Below the pieces are notes generated by a model. That model did no database searches, had not been told where the DNA came from, and worked only from the letters and a program-made list of their open reading frames with translations. Shown piece by piece: positions 15,846 through 27,660 of a DNA stretch of 64,000 nucleotides (the stretch's first letter is position 1; each line of letters opens with the position of its first letter). A program made the translations under genes and the position numbers. Location of the stretch: contig NZ_AWOR01000037.1 of assembly GCF_000761245.1 (NCBI RefSeq), positions 1-64,000 of the forward strand, written 5' to 3'. Source of the DNA: Comamonas testosteroni (GTDB taxonomy: Bacteria; Pseudomonadota; Gammaproteobacteria; Burkholderiales; Burkholderiaceae_C).

Positions 15846-15876
15846 TTGACTCCGTACATGAGTACGGAAGTAAGGT
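15846..15876 (+). promoter_or_regulatory. mer operator-promoter for merTPAGB1
   Basis: TTGACT (15846-15851), a 19-bp spacer with CCGTACATGAGTACGG, and TAAGGT (15871-15876): the classic MerR-dependent promoter. Confidence 0.95.
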
Positions 15877-15911
15877 TACGCTATCCAATCCAAATTCAAA
15901 AGGGCCAACGT

Positions 15912-16262
15912 ATGTCTGAACCACAAAACGGGCGCGGTGCGCTCTTCGCCGGCGGGCTGGCCGCCATTCTTGCATCGACCTGCTGCCTGGGGCCGCTAGT
16001 ACTGGTCGCCCTGGGCTTCTCCGGTGCTTGGATCGGCAACCTGACGGTGCTGGAACCCTATCGACCGTTGTTCATCGGCGCGGCGCTAGTGGCGCTGTTC
16101 TTCGCCTGGAAGCGGATTTACCGGCCCGTGCAGGCATGCAAGCCAGGTGAGGTCTGCGCGATTCCGCAGGTGCGCGCCACCTACAAGCTGATTTTCTGGA
16201 TCGTGGCCGTGCTGGTCCTGGTCGCGCTTGGATTTCCCTATGTCGTTCCATTTTTCTATTAA
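15912..16262 (+). CDS. merT: MerT, mercuric ion transport protein
   Basis: A 116-residue inner-membrane protein with three transmembrane segments. The cysteine pair CC lies in TM1 (ASTCCLGPL) and a second pair in the cytoplasmic loop (CKPGEVC). It takes Hg(II) from MerP and passes it inwards towards MerA. It is the first gene of the plus-strand operon; an ATG at 15846 in the same frame lies inside the promoter and is rejected. Confidence 0.95.
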   Translation: MSEPQNGRGALFAGGLAAILASTCCLGPLVLVALGFSGAWIGNLTVLEPYRPLFIGAALVALFFAWKRIYRPVQACKPGEVCAIPQVRATYKLIFWIVAVLVLVALGFPYVVPFFY

Positions 16263-16275
16263 CCAGGAGTTCATC

Positions 16276-18448
<2,173 letters not shown>

Positions 18449-18483
18449 ACCTTGGGCACCAAAACAGGGACAGAGGAGTTTTT

Positions 18484-19137
18484 ATGTTTTGTGACATCAG
18501 ACTTAAATTACGCCGTGTACGCGCGTGCTTGACGATCGTACTGGCAAGTACCGCAACGTTAGGCATGCCAAACCAAGCGTTGGCGGCTTATGATTTTTCT
18601 AAGCTCGGCGCCGCGATTGAAACATTGTCGCCAGAGACCGTCAGTGATTGGGAAAAGAAGGCCAGGGCTGGCGATGCCATGGCTCAGAACATCATGGGTC
18701 TTGCGTACAAATGCGGTATGGGCGTAAAGCAAAACCACGCGGCATCGATCCAGTGGTTCCGCAGGGCGGCCGAGCAGGGTGAAGCCGATGCACAGTTCAA
18801 CCTCGGGCGCCTCTACGGAAGTGAAGTCGACGGTATGTATAAGAATGGGCGTGCGGCTCCTGCCAACGATGCAGAGGCTTTCAAGTGGTACCGCCTCGCT
18901 GCCGAGCAGGGACACACGCAGGCTCAAGTCAGGCTGGCCCAGCTGTTTGCAAAGGGTCTTACCGACATCGCGCCCGACCAGGTGCAGGCATACCAGTGGA
19001 TGAGTCTGGCCGCAGCGTCGGGAGAACCGACAGCAGCAAAAGTCGTTGCAGACTATGCAGCTCAAATGAAGCCCGAACAGTTACAGCAAGCCCAGCTGCT
19101 GGCCGAGGAATGGCAACGCCGGCAAGGCACAAAGTAA
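18484..19137 (+). CDS. merG: MerG-like periplasmic Sel1-repeat protein
   Basis: A 217-residue protein with a signal peptide (about residues 1-35, ending ALA before AYDFS) and Sel1-type repeats such as AMAQNIMGLAYKCGMGV, ADAQFNLGRLYG and TQAQVRLAQLFAKG. Its place between merA and merB1 and its length match MerG of pMR26, which is reported to lower cell permeability to phenylmercury. The Sel1 fold suggests protein binding. The gene symbol rests on position and length, not on a direct alignment. Confidence 0.75.
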   Translation: MFCDIRLKLRRVRACLTIVLASTATLGMPNQALAAYDFSKLGAAIETLSPETVSDWEKKARAGDAMAQNIMGLAYKCGMGVKQNHAASIQWFRRAAEQGEADAQFNLGRLYGSEVDGMYKNGRAAPANDAEAFKWYRLAAEQGHTQAQVRLAQLFAKGLTDIAPDQVQAYQWMSLAAASGEPTAAKVVADYAAQMKPEQLQQAQLLAEEWQRRQGTK

Positions 19138-19217
19138 TTCGTCTTTGTTAAGCGCAGGACGTAACCGCCGAGTAAGGTTTATCCCGGTTGATCGCTGCCC
19201 GATATAACAGGTGGAAA

Positions 19218-19856
19218 ATGGACAAGACTATTTATTCCAAAAAGATTGCCGAAAGCCTTTCATCTGGCAATCATCCTAAAGAGTTCGCAACGCTCTTTGT
19301 CGCGCTGCTCCGACAGCTAGCGATGGGGGGACCTGTATCACGCGAAAAGCTCGCCGGCGCACTCGGATGGTCTGGAGCGAGAGTTGCAACGGTACTTGAG
19401 CAGGCACCTGGTACGGAATATGACGACGAGGCCAATATCATTGGACTGGGGCTGACACTACGTGAAACCTCTCACGTTTTTGAGGTGGATGGCCGTCATT
19501 TGTACACATGGTGTGCGCTGGACACCTTGATGTTTCCCGCCTTGACCGGCAAGATTGCCCGTGTCACTTCCCGCTGCGCCGCCACCGGTAGGCCGATCAC
19601 TCTCACCGTTGCACCAGAAGCAGTGCTTCATGTCGAACCGGCAGAAGCAATGGTTTCACTGCGAACTCCGGATACTTCGCCCGACATTCGTTGTTCGTTT
19701 TGCTGTCATGTGCATTTCTTTGCGTCTCCGTCTATTGCAAATTCGTGGGCTTCGACCCACCAAGGGATTGAGGTCGTGCCTGTCGAGAGTGCGTTCGACC
19801 TTGGTCATGATGTCGCGCTTAAGCTGCTAGAGGACTGCGAGGAAAGCCCAGTATGA
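19218..19856 (+). CDS. merB1: MerB1, organomercurial lyase
   Basis: A 212-residue enzyme that cleaves the carbon-mercury bond by protonolysis. The catalytic residues are visible: Cys99 and Asp102 in TWCALDTLM and the second cysteine in [10 protein letters not shown] (equivalents of Cys96, Asp99 and Cys159). It differs clearly from MerB2 at 21337, so the two came from different sources and may differ in substrate range. Start 19218 is preferred over the upstream ATG 19188. Its stop overlaps the start of the broken merD. Confidence 0.94.
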   Translation: MDKTIYSKKIAESLSSGNHPKEFATLFVALLRQLAMGGPVSREKLAGALGWSGARVATVLEQAPGTEYDDEANIIGLGLTLRETSHVFEVDGRHLYTWCALDTLMFPALTGKIARVTSRCAATGRPITLTVAPEAVLHVEPAEAMVSLRTPDTSPDIRCSFCCHVHFFASPSIANSWASTHQGIEVVPVESAFDLGHDVALKLLEDCEESPV

Positions 19857-20200
19857 ATGCGTACTCGATATCGAAGCTGGCTGATGATGCTTGCGTCAGC
19901 GTGCATGTCGTGCGCGACTACATGATACGCGGCTTGTTGCACCCTGCTCGGCGAACCGAAAGTGGCTAGAACATTTTCGATGACAAAACACTCGGAAGGC
20001 TGCGGTTTCTCCGCGCAGCCTTCGAGTCCGGAATTGGGCTCGACGAACTGGCGCGACTTTGCAAAGCATTGGACGCAGACGATAGCGAAAGCCTGGACCG
20101 ATGCGTCGAGCGCGTGCGATGGAAGATCGACGTGCGTCGAACAGTTTTGACTGTCGTCGAGGCCTCTTTGAATGAAATGGCGGCCGGTGCAGCTACTTGA
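19853..20200 (+). pseudogene. merD: merD with an internal amber codon
   Basis: An ATG overlapping the merB1 stop opens a frame that reads [20 protein letters not shown] and follows MerD for its whole length to the TGA at 20198. It is broken only by TAG at codon 39, where the intact MerD at 22087 has tyrosine (GGYGLFDD against SG*NIFDD). MerD is a MerR-like co-regulator that turns the operon down. A single base change explains the loss; no re-initiation signal was seen. Confidence 0.88.
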
Positions 20201-20290
20201 GGTCCGGCCGGTAAAAGCGTTGGAATTAGCCACTTCGTATATAATATATTGATTAATATAGCTTTTTCGATGAATGTTTGACTAAAGCCT

Positions 20291-20800
20291 TTATCGCGAC
20301 AGTGACTCCTGAAGCTGCTTAAACTGCCCCTGAATCACCGCTTTTTCCTGAAGAATCAACTTGTTCTCATCGGACAGAACTTCCGCTCTATTCTGAGAGG
20401 CTTTCAGATCCGTTTTGGTGACCTCTAATGCTTGGGATAGTACGGCCACCTGCTTATCGGCATCTGCTTTCTGGCTTGCGAGTGCGGCAATATTATCCGC
20501 CAATTGTTTGCTTTCATGCTTCCGCTCCCGGTTTTTTGCCGAGGCGTCGTTAAGTTGATGCTCCAAGTTCTGGATATCGGCCACTTGCCTATCCAAGGTG
20601 CTTTTGTGCATCGCATTGGCCTGTTCGAGCTCATGCGTTTGTCGTTGTAATTGCGCATTAGTGTCTATCAGCTCGGACGCTCTTGACTCGGCTTGGATGA
20701 GCCGGTTTTGCAGGTCTTGAATCTGGTCTTTCAGGCCCCGGTTAACCATCTGGAATTGCTCGCGCTCCTGCTGCCGGTCTTCGGCGGTGCGTTGCTGGTA
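20291..20800 (-). pseudogene. C-terminal remnant of a KfrA-like coiled-coil protein
   Basis: An open frame of 169 codons enters from the 38-bp repeat at 20801 without its own natural start and ends at 20291. Almost all of it is heptad-like coiled coil rich in Q, E, K and A (for example LQDQ-, ASELIDTNAQLQRQTHELEQ). KfrA-type plasmid DNA-binding proteins have such tails behind an N-terminal HTH, which would be the part lost here. The homology is inferred from composition and context only. Confidence 0.5.
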
Positions 20801-20838
20801 GGGGGCACCTCAGAAAACGGAAAATAAAGCACGCTAAG
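20801..20838 (+). repeat. Tn21-type 38-bp repeat beside the second merR
   Basis: Begins GGGGGCACCTCAGAAAACGG and ends AAGCACGCTAAG. It is a direct repeat of 15374-15411 and cuts the coiled-coil gene on its left. Confidence 0.85.
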
Positions 20839-21268
20839 CTGTGGAAGCCCCTGCCAAGCTCGTTCCACCTTGCAACGACGCAATCAGCGGACACGAAACA
20901 TTCCCCTGCCGCGAATGGCAGGCGCACACCAGGTCAGACAGCACAGCCTCCATGCGCGCCAAATCGGCCATCTTCTCGCGCACGTCTTGGAGCTTGTGCT
21001 CGGCCAGGCTGCTGGCCTCCTCGCAGTGGGTGCCATCGTCGAGCCGCAGCAACTCGGCGATTTCATCCAGGCTGAAGCCCAACCGCTGGGCCGATTTCAC
21101 GAATCGCACCCGTGTCACGTCCGCCGCGCCATAGCGGCGAATGCTGCCATAGGGCTTGTCCGGCTCGGGCAACAAGCCCTTGCGCTGATAGAACCGGATG
21201 GTCTCCACGTTGACGCCGGCTGCCTTGGCAAAAACGCCAATGGTCAGGTTCTCCAAATTATTTTCCAT
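20834..21268 (-). CDS. merR: MerR, Hg(II)-responsive regulator (second module)
   Basis: A 144-residue MerR almost identical in protein sequence to the copy at 15406, with the same cysteines. It controls the divergent merB2 promoter at 21274-21304. From the 38-bp repeat through roughly 21048 the DNA equals the first copy base for base; beyond that, many synonymous changes appear, showing a gene-conversion or recombination boundary inside merR. Confidence 0.95.
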   Translation of the reverse strand: MENNLENLTIGVFAKAAGVNVETIRFYQRKGLLPEPDKPYGSIRRYGAADVTRVRFVKSAQRLGFSLDEIAELLRLDDGTHCEEASSLAEHKLQDVREKMADLARMEAVLSDLVCACHSRQGNVSCPLIASLQGGTSLAGASTA

Positions 21269-21273
21269 ACCGC

Positions 21274-21304
21274 TTGACTCCGTACATGAGTACGGAAGTA
21301 AGGT
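21274..21304 (+). promoter_or_regulatory. mer operator-promoter for merB2DE
   Basis: TTGACT (21274-21279), a 19-bp spacer with CCGTACATGAGTACGG, then TAAGGT (21299-21304), identical to the site at 15846-15876. Confidence 0.95.
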
Positions 21305-21336
21305 TACGCTATCCAATTCAAATAGGAGATGGAACC

Positions 21337-21975
21337 ATGAAGCTCGCCCCATATATTTTAGAACGTCTCACCCCGACCAACCGGCCCAAAGGTTTTGCGG
21401 AGTTCTTGGTCGCGCTACTGGGTGAACTTGCCAAGGGACGCCCGATTTCGCGAACTACGCTTGCCAGGACTCTTGGCTGGCCCGCTGAGCAAGTGGCGGC
21501 TGTGCTCGAACAAGCCACCAGTACCGAATACGACAACGATGGGAACATCATCGGCTATGTCCTCACCTTGCGCGAGACGTCGCATGTCTTGGAAATTGAC
21601 AACCGCCGGCTGTATGCCTGGTGCGCGCTGGACACCCTGATGCTCCCGGCGTTAATCGGCCGTACAGCTCGCGTCTCGTCGCATTGCGCTGCAACTGGAG
21701 CACCCGTTTCGCTTACGGTTTCACCCAGCGAGATACAGGCTGTCGAACCTGCCGGCATGGCGGTGTCCTTGGTATTGCCGCAGGAAGCAGCCGACGTTCG
21801 TCAGTCCTTCTGTTGCCATGTACATTTCTTTGCATCTGTCCCGACGGCGGAAGACTGGGCCTCCAAGCATCAAGGATTGGAAGGATTGGCGATCGTCAGT
21901 GTCCACGAGGCTTTCGGCTTGGGCCAGGAGTTTAATCGACATCTGTTGCAGACCATGTCATCTAGGACACCGTGA
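21337..21975 (+). CDS. merB2: MerB2, organomercurial lyase
   Basis: A 212-residue organomercurial lyase with the catalytic set at the canonical numbers: Cys96 and Asp99 in AWCALDTLM and Cys159 in [13 protein letters not shown] precedes ATG 21337; an in-frame ATG at 21274 lies in the promoter. It is the first gene of the second mer operon and is followed by merD after a 111-bp gap, where merTPA-type genes appear to have been lost. Mercury released here would go to MerA of the first operon. Confidence 0.95.
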   Translation: MKLAPYILERLTPTNRPKGFAEFLVALLGELAKGRPISRTTLARTLGWPAEQVAAVLEQATSTEYDNDGNIIGYVLTLRETSHVLEIDNRRLYAWCALDTLMLPALIGRTARVSSHCAATGAPVSLTVSPSEIQAVEPAGMAVSLVLPQEAADVRQSFCCHVHFFASVPTAEDWASKHQGLEGLAIVSVHEAFGLGQEFNRHLLQTMSSRTP

Positions 21976-22086
21976 TCGGATATCGACCCAATGTTCTACG
22001 GCACCGGCATCGGATTCGCAGCGCGCGGATTGAACTCGGCGAAACGGTATATGCATTGCCGTGAACCGACCAAAAGGAGGTGTTCG

Positions 22087-22452
22087 ATGAACGCCTACAC
22101 GGTGTCCCGGCTGGCCCTTGATGCCGGGGTGAGCGTGCATATCGTGCGCGACTACCTGCTGCGCGGATTGCTGCGGCCAGTCGCCTGCACCACGGGTGGC
22201 TACGGCCTGTTCGATGACGCCGCCTTGCAGCGACTGTGCTTCGTGCGGGCCGCCTTCGAGGCGGGCATCGGCCTCGGCGCATTGGCGCGGCTGTGCCGGG
22301 CGCTGGATGCGGCGAACTGCGATGAAACTGCCGCGCAGCTTGCTGTGCTGCGTCAGTTCGTCGAACGCCGGCGCGAAGCGTTGGCCAATCTGGAAGTGCA
22401 GTTGGCCGCCATGCCGACCGCGCCGGCACAGCATGCGGAGAGTTTGCCATGA
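22087..22452 (+). CDS. merD: MerD, mer operon co-regulator
   Basis: A 121-residue MerR-related protein with N-terminal HTH ([20 protein letters not shown]) but without the Hg-binding cysteine set of MerR. MerD binds with MerR at the operator and lowers expression after induction. AAGGAGG lies 7 bp ahead of ATG 22087. The gene overlaps merE by 4 bp. It is intact, unlike the amber-stopped copy at 19853. Confidence 0.94.
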   Translation: MNAYTVSRLALDAGVSVHIVRDYLLRGLLRPVACTTGGYGLFDDAALQRLCFVRAAFEAGIGLGALARLCRALDAANCDETAAQLAVLRQFVERRREALANLEVQLAAMPTAPAQHAESLP

Positions 22453-22685
22453 ACAGCCCCGAGCGCATGCCGGCCGAGACGCACAAACCGTTCACCGGCT
22501 ACCTGTGGGGCACGCTGGCCGTGCTGACTTGCCCCTGCCACCTGTCCATCCTCGCTGCCGTGCTGGCCGGCACAACCGCCGGTGCATTCCTTGTCGAGTA
22601 TTGGGTCATCACGGCGCTCGGTTTGACCGGCCTGTTTCTTCTGTCACTGGCGCGGGCGTTGCGGGCATTCAGGGAAAGATCATGA
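22449..22685 (+). CDS. merE: MerE, mercury transport membrane protein
   Basis: A 78-residue protein with two hydrophobic helices and the cysteine pair in [10 protein letters not shown]. MerE can transport Hg(II) and methylmercury across the inner membrane, which fits a neighbouring organomercurial lyase. Its start overlaps merD and its stop overlaps the start of the urf2 remnant. Confidence 0.94.
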   Translation: MNSPERMPAETHKPFTGYLWGTLAVLTCPCHLSILAAVLAGTTAGAFLVEYWVITALGLTGLFLLSLARALRAFRERS

Positions 22686-22817
22686 GCGCTTCCCGGCCGG
22701 ATGGATGGACTACGGCGGAGGGCCCAAGCGTTCGAGCGCGGGCAAGGCTTTCTGTTCGCAAAGCCGATGCCGGCGGCGGCATTCGCCGTCTTCGTCAGTC
22801 AATGGAGGGGTGCCACC
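22682..22817 (+). pseudogene. urf2 (EAL-domain) remnant of mer transposons
   Basis: The stretch starts with the urf2 N-terminus ([11 protein letters not shown]) and then, in another frame, carries the last part of an EAL domain ([17 protein letters not shown]). In Tn21-type mer modules urf2 encodes a longer EAL-type protein. Here the centre is deleted and the frames are mismatched. Confidence 0.75.
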
Positions 22818-23021
22818 ATGAATGCAAATGATCCGACCGCCACCAGTTGCTGCGTGTGCTGCAAGGAAATTCCGCTCGATGCCGCCTTCACACCGGAAGG
22901 CGCGGAGTACGTCGAGCACTTCTGCGGGCTGGAGTGTTATCAACGTTTCCAGGCGCGGGCCAGCACTGCGACCGAAACGAGCGGCGAACCGAACGCTTGC
23001 GGTTCGCCGCCGTCAAATTGA
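22818..23021 (+). CDS. DUF3330 small cysteine protein
   Basis: A 67-residue protein starting [20 protein letters not shown], with further cysteine in [11 protein letters not shown]. The pattern CCVCC..C..C suggests a small zinc or metal-binding knuckle. It matches the DUF3330 family found between merE and the tni genes in Tn5053-type elements; function unknown. The frame is open upstream into the EAL remnant; ATG 22818 behind GGAGGGG is chosen as start. Confidence 0.85.
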   Translation: MNANDPTATSCCVCCKEIPLDAAFTPEGAEYVEHFCGLECYQRFQARASTATETSGEPNACGSPPSN

Positions 23022-23059
23022 GACAAACCACGCTTTCGCTACGTCGCCTCATGTCGGCA

Positions 23060-23674
23060 TCAAATTCGGCTGAGTAGCTTCTCGCCATCTGGACGTAGCT
23101 CGCCCTTGGGTGAAATATGCCGATACAGGGTCTGCCGCGTGATGCCAAGTTCCTGGCACAGGTCGCCGACCTTGGTCTCTGACTGCCCCATTGCCGCCAT
23201 CGCCAGCCGCAGCTTGGCGGCGGTCATCTTGAACGGCCGGCCGCCTTTCCGGCCGCGTGCCCGTGCTGAGGCCAGGCCCGCCACGGTGCGCTCGGCGATC
23301 AACTCGCGCTCGAACTCGGCCAGCGCGGCGAAGATACCGAAGACCAGCTTGCCGGCGGCGGTCGTGGTGTCAATGGCCGCGCCGTGCCCGGTCAGCACCT
23401 TGAGGCCGATGCCGCGTCCGGTCAGGTCATGGACGGTATTGATCAGATGGCGCAGGTCGCGCCCGAGCCGATCCAGTTTCCAAACGACCAACGTGTCGCC
23501 TGGCCGTAGTGCCTTCAGACAGCTCGCCAGACCGGGACGATCCTCGCGTTTTCCGGACGCTTGGTCTTCATAGAGATGCGCCGGATCAACACCGGCCGCG
23601 ACCAGCGCATCGCGCTGCAAGTCCGTCGCCTGGGAGCCATCCGCCTTCGATACTCGCATGTAGCCAATCAGCAT
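23060..23674 (-). CDS. tniR: TniR, serine resolvase
   Basis: A 204-residue serine recombinase (MLIGYMRVSKADGSQATDLQ with the catalytic serine in RVSK, then WKLDRLGRDLRHL) and a C-terminal helix-turn-helix (VGDLCQELGITRQTLYRHIS). It resolves cointegrates formed by TniABQ at the res site between tniR and tniQ. Full length and open. Confidence 0.95.
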   Translation of the reverse strand: MLIGYMRVSKADGSQATDLQRDALVAAGVDPAHLYEDQASGKREDRPGLASCLKALRPGDTLVVWKLDRLGRDLRHLINTVHDLTGRGIGLKVLTGHGAAIDTTTAAGKLVFGIFAALAEFERELIAERTVAGLASARARGRKGGRPFKMTAAKLRLAMAAMGQSETKVGDLCQELGITRQTLYRHISPKGELRPDGEKLLSRI

Positions 23675-23682
23675 CTTGTACC

Positions 23683-23710
23683 TGTCACATATACGTTCGA
23701 TTATGTGACA
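23683..23710. promoter_or_regulatory. res site of the Tn5053-type element (core dyad)
   Basis: TGTCACATATACG-TTCGAT-TATGTGACA forms an inverted repeat in the tniR-tniQ gap, the usual place of res. A further TGTCAC half-site occurs at 23744-23749. Crossover bases were not determined. Confidence 0.65.
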
Positions 23711-23734
23711 GTTTGCATCGGGAAGCTCTGCACG

Positions 23735-24952
23735 TCAAAATTTGTCACTTAACCCGTCATTCTGTCTAAGGCATGCAAAGGGTAGGCTAGGCTCATAATG
23801 TGACAGAAATTCCGGGGGGATGCCTTCCTTCGCGAAGGTGGCGCGCAACTGTTCCAAGGAAGCGGGGTCGCGCCGACCATAGGAAGCCAACGCGAACAGC
23901 GAGCGTGCCGTCTCGGGGTTGTGTCGTGCTTCAATGATGGCCTCATCAATGGCCTGGATTGCACGCTGCCAGTGATCGACGGGTTCGGGCTTCGGCGCTT
24001 TCGCCGGCAGGCCACTGGTGAACCCGGTTTGGGGCTCGGACCAGAATAGCTTTGCGTGCTCGCCTGGCGGGCTTATATCCCTCACCTCAATCAAGCTGAT
24101 TGCCGTTGCCGCCGCCTCCAGCATCTGCAACCGTACTGCCGGGTTCAGGGTTTCATACGGTCGCCACAGACTTTGCCCAGCACGCAGCGGATGCCCGCAG
24201 CATTCCCAGATTTGGCGGAGATACCCCGCGTAGGTGCCGCACGTCGAAAGCGGGGTGTTCAGCTCATCGAGCAGCGTGCGTAGCAGCCTAAACCACAATC
24301 CGGCGTGGATGCGTCGGCGCGGCAACTCCACGTGGCCGGTCGTCAGTGCCTGCCAGGTACGCTGGTCCATCGCCGCAATCGCGTCGCTGGCAGTGCGCGG
24401 TTCGGCGTCGGCGTTCTCCCAGCCGAGAAACCGCCCTGGCACGCCCCAATAGGATTCCAGCCAGCAGCCATGCAGTGGGCAGCTCAGCATCAGGGGCAGC
24501 TTCCACGCGAGCAGTACGGCTTGGTTCTCCGGATCGTTCAGACAGAGCGGGCAGGCGCGATGTATCGGCTGGCTGGGCAGCCAGGCACGCCAGCTCGTGA
24601 TGGATCGCGTCCTACGGCGGAGTTTCGGCAGCAGCACCGAGAGCTGGAACGCATAGGTTTCCAATGCATCTGGAATCTGATCATCAAGGCTGTCCAGTAG
24701 CCAAGGCACCCAGCCGGCGAAACTCATGCAACGCAGCCGGTCCGGCTCGATGCCGCTCCGCTGGGAGAGCATCGCCAGCAGCGCCAGTGGTGGCGCGGTG
24801 TCCAGGTCATCAACCTGGCCGTGACCAAGATCGTGCTCCAGCAGCTCGGACACCTCCATGTGATAGCAAAGGGCCACGCGGTTGAGCCACGAAGACAAGG
24901 CTTCGCCTTCCCTGGGAGCCGGATGCAGTGGCCAGTGTGGCGCTGGCTTCAC
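23735..24952 (-). CDS. tniQ: TniQ, transposition targeting protein
   Basis: A 405-residue TniQ protein. The N-terminal TniQ domain (WPLHPAPREGEALSSWLNRV) and a zinc-finger-like cluster are seen (CPLCLNDPENQAVLLAWKLP, CPLHGCWLESYWG). TniQ works with TniA and TniB to choose targets, and Tn5053-type elements favour res sites of other transposons and plasmids. Start overlaps the tniB stop by 4 bp. Confidence 0.94.
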   Translation of the reverse strand: MKPAPHWPLHPAPREGEALSSWLNRVALCYHMEVSELLEHDLGHGQVDDLDTAPPLALLAMLSQRSGIEPDRLRCMSFAGWVPWLLDSLDDQIPDALETYAFQLSVLLPKLRRRTRSITSWRAWLPSQPIHRACPLCLNDPENQAVLLAWKLPLMLSCPLHGCWLESYWGVPGRFLGWENADAEPRTASDAIAAMDQRTWQALTTGHVELPRRRIHAGLWFRLLRTLLDELNTPLSTCGTYAGYLRQIWECCGHPLRAGQSLWRPYETLNPAVRLQMLEAAATAISLIEVRDISPPGEHAKLFWSEPQTGFTSGLPAKAPKPEPVDHWQRAIQAIDEAIIEARHNPETARSLFALASYGRRDPASLEQLRATFAKEGIPPEFLSHYEPSLPFACLRQNDGLSDKF

Positions 24953-25866
24953 ATCAGTTCCCGCTCGAATTGCCGCCGCCGCTCGCTGGGACCGGTGTAA
25001 TCGGCCATGCTGAGCGTGCGATGGTTGATCGCTTCCTCACCGCTCTCCACGGCAGCGACGGCCGCCGCCATCAACAGGTGCGCCAGCTCGCCGATGGTGC
25101 CCTCGCTGCGCGTGAGCAGGTAGCGGGCCATATCCAGCGTGGCAATCGACGAGGGTCGCCGCAGCGGGAGCGAAGCCGCGAAGCTGGCCAGCAGTGAGCA
25201 GCAATCGTCGTTGGCCTCCCACACCGGCAGCATCATCGGCTCGAAGCGGTTTTCCAACTGGTCGTCCGAGCGGATCGCCAAGTAGGCATCGCGTGTGCCG
25301 ACCCCGACCAGCGGGATGCGCAGCTCGTTGCCGAGGAAACGCAGCAGGTTGAGGAATTCCCGGCGGTTGACGCTGTTGCCGGCCAGGACGTTGTGCAATT
25401 CGTCGATCACCAGCATGCGCACGCCGACCTTGCGTAGCAGTGCCAGCGCCAATTGCTCCATTTCCGGCAGCCGTGGGCGCGGGCGCAATGGCGCGCCCAT
25501 CGCGGCAAGTAGCGCGACGTAGAAGCGGATTACCGACGGTTCGGATGGCATCTGCACGACCAGTACCGGAATGTGCTCCTGGTCGGCGTCGGAGCTGGCC
25601 GGGTGGGTGCGGCGGAATTTCTCGACGATCATCGACTTGCCGTTGTTGGTTGGACCGACCAACAGCAGGTTGGGCATGCGTTGTTTGTTCGGCCACGCAT
25701 ACAGGGCTTCCAGCCGATTCAGCGCCTCGACTGCTCGCGGATAGCCGATCCAGCGGTCAGCGCGAAGGCGATGGATGCGTTCGTCCGCCGGAAGACGGGC
25801 CAAGCCCTGGGCCACCGGCATCAGGTGGGACAAGTCGATGATGGGATATTCTTCCACGGCTACCAC
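24949..25866 (-). CDS. tniB: TniB, AAA+ ATPase of transposition
   Basis: A 305-residue ATPase with Walker A VGPTNNGKS and Walker B RMLVIDELHNVL, of the TniB/TnsC type. It probably links TniQ-chosen targets to TniA. The start overlaps the end of tniA by 7 bp. This is the gene missing from the element at 7092-15068. Confidence 0.95.
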   Translation of the reverse strand: MVAVEEYPIIDLSHLMPVAQGLARLPADERIHRLRADRWIGYPRAVEALNRLEALYAWPNKQRMPNLLLVGPTNNGKSMIVEKFRRTHPASSDADQEHIPVLVVQMPSEPSVIRFYVALLAAMGAPLRPRPRLPEMEQLALALLRKVGVRMLVIDELHNVLAGNSVNRREFLNLLRFLGNELRIPLVGVGTRDAYLAIRSDDQLENRFEPMMLPVWEANDDCCSLLASFAASLPLRRPSSIATLDMARYLLTRSEGTIGELAHLLMAAAVAAVESGEEAINHRTLSMADYTGPSERRRQFERELM

Positions 25867-27542
25867 TCCTCAATCTGGTCGAACGGTTTGGCAGGTGGCT
25901 GGTTGTCTGCCTGCGGGTCAGCCATGTCCGCGTCCGGTGGTGGCGTGGTTTTGAAAAGAACTGCCGTTGCCTTGAGATGCTGGCGTCGATCCGCGTCGCG
26001 CCGCGCCTTGCGCGTAGCTTTCTGCGCGGTGGACACGATTTCGCGCATCTGGCCGATCATGCGAAACAGCGCCGACTCATCCACCTGTTCGCGCCCTTGC
26101 TGCCGCAATTTCGCCAGCGCCTGTCGTTGTTCCCAGAGGGTGACAGCCGGGTGCGACAAGGTGCGGTATGGAATTTCCAGATAGTGCTGCCCCTCCGGCT
26201 CCAGCACCCAAATGCGGCTGATGTCGCGCGGGTCGCGCCGGATCAGGAACGCAGGCAAGCGGTCGCGCCGAGCTATCCACGGCTTGAGCGCATCGGCGTA
26301 GTAATGGATGTGGTCGATGACGAAGCCGGTGCGGGTCAGCGTGCGGCGGATGATGGGCAGAAAATCGACCAGAAAAGCCGTGGTGCGAGTGATGACGGTT
26401 GGCACGCCGGTCCGCGCGATAGCTTCGGCCCAGCGCGCTGCCGGCGGCTGGAGCAGGCCGTTGTGCACGGAGCCGTGGTAGGTGCCGACCGCCAATGTGA
26501 GCCAGCGCTCCAGCTCACGCAGCGTCAGGGCGGCCTTGTTTTCGGAATCGTAGTCGCCGCGCTGGTCAGGGTTGGAGAAGGTCGTCCCTGGCAATTCGTC
26601 GTGGATCATCTGCATCGCCGTGCCGATGATCCGTTCCACGATGCCGCCGTAGTGCGGCTGCCCGAGCGGGCGATAGTCAAGCCGGATGCCATGCTGCTCG
26701 CAGCCTCGGCGTAGCGCTTCGCTCTTGAACTCGGCCGCGTTGTCCAGGTAGAGCAGCCTGGGCTTGCCGCTCATCGGCCACTCCATTTCTATGTTCAGAC
26801 CCTCCAGCCAGGGACGCTTGTCGCAGGCGACATGCACAAGGCACAGGCCGACCGAAACAGATGACGGCGCTTCCAGCGTGACGACCATGCCGAGCACGCA
26901 GCGGGTAAACACGTCGATGGCGATGGTCAGATACGGACGGCCAATCGGTTGCCGGTCGCGCTCGTCCACCACGATCAGGTCGATGACCGTGTGATCAATC
27001 TGCACTTGTTCCAGTGGCGCGGTCACGGCGGGAGGCTCACCACCGACACCTTGCAGGCTGCGGGACGCATCCTGACCTTCCCGGCGGCGAGTGGCCTTGA
27101 GCGGATCGAGGCCGGCGATCCGCAGAGCCACGGTGTTGCGCGCCGGCGCCCGCAGCTTTTGCGCTTTGCAAGCCTGCGCGACCTCGCGGTGGAACGCTGC
27201 CAGGCTACGCTTCTGCTTGGTCAGGAAGCGCTTTTGCAGCAACTCGCGGATGATGCGCTCAACTGATTCCGGCAAGCGTCCCTTGCCTTTTCCGCCGCCG
27301 GATCGGCTGCGAGCCAGGTCCGTCACAAGCCCAGCACCTTGCCGGGCACGGCGGATTAGGACATACACCTGCCGCCTGGACAGGCCAAGCGCGTGAGCAG
27401 CGGCATCGGCGGCTTCATGCCCGACCACATCAAGCGCTGCCAGCGGCCCGATGATTTCCGCCCGTTGCCGGGCCTGCGCCCAAGCCGCATCGGGCAGGGT
27501 GGCCACGCCTTGCTCGGCAATCAATGATGTGTCTGACGCCAT
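25860..27542 (-). CDS. tniA: TniA, DDE transposase
   Basis: A 560-residue transposase with the HTH segment ALGLSRRQVYVLIRRARQ and the DDE residues in QIDHTVIDL, LLYLDNAAEF and GGIVERIIG. It ends in the normal EEW. It is close in sequence to TniA at 7235-8962, with scattered differences, so the two elements belong to the same family but are not a recent duplication. An in-frame ATG at 27635 is not used by relatives. Confidence 0.96.
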   Translation of the reverse strand: MASDTSLIAEQGVATLPDAAWAQARQRAEIIGPLAALDVVGHEAADAAAHALGLSRRQVYVLIRRARQGAGLVTDLARSRSGGGKGKGRLPESVERIIRELLQKRFLTKQKRSLAAFHREVAQACKAQKLRAPARNTVALRIAGLDPLKATRRREGQDASRSLQGVGGEPPAVTAPLEQVQIDHTVIDLIVVDERDRQPIGRPYLTIAIDVFTRCVLGMVVTLEAPSSVSVGLCLVHVACDKRPWLEGLNIEMEWPMSGKPRLLYLDNAAEFKSEALRRGCEQHGIRLDYRPLGQPHYGGIVERIIGTAMQMIHDELPGTTFSNPDQRGDYDSENKAALTLRELERWLTLAVGTYHGSVHNGLLQPPAARWAEAIARTGVPTVITRTTAFLVDFLPIIRRTLTRTGFVIDHIHYYADALKPWIARRDRLPAFLIRRDPRDISRIWVLEPEGQHYLEIPYRTLSHPAVTLWEQRQALAKLRQQGREQVDESALFRMIGQMREIVSTAQKATRKARRDADRRQHLKATAVLFKTTPPPDADMADPQADNQPPAKPFDQIEEW

Positions 27543-27660
27543 GCTCACACCTCGCTTTGGTGCACACGAGTATTGAGCATAGTCGAGATTGGTGCAGATG
27601 ACTTCTGATATTGCGTTGTCAGGAGTCGCCTGCACATCTGGCGTTACGCCCCGTCAATTG

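Noticed and set aside
19967..19969. Amber codon in merD as a recoded (pyrrolysine-type) codon
   Set aside because: No recoding signal or machinery is expected in this host type; a plain nonsense mutation is simpler.
22701..22817. In-frame fusion of the EAL remnant with the DUF3330 protein
   Set aside because: The upstream part is the end of a decayed urf2; GGAGGGG ahead of ATG 22818 marks the normal start.
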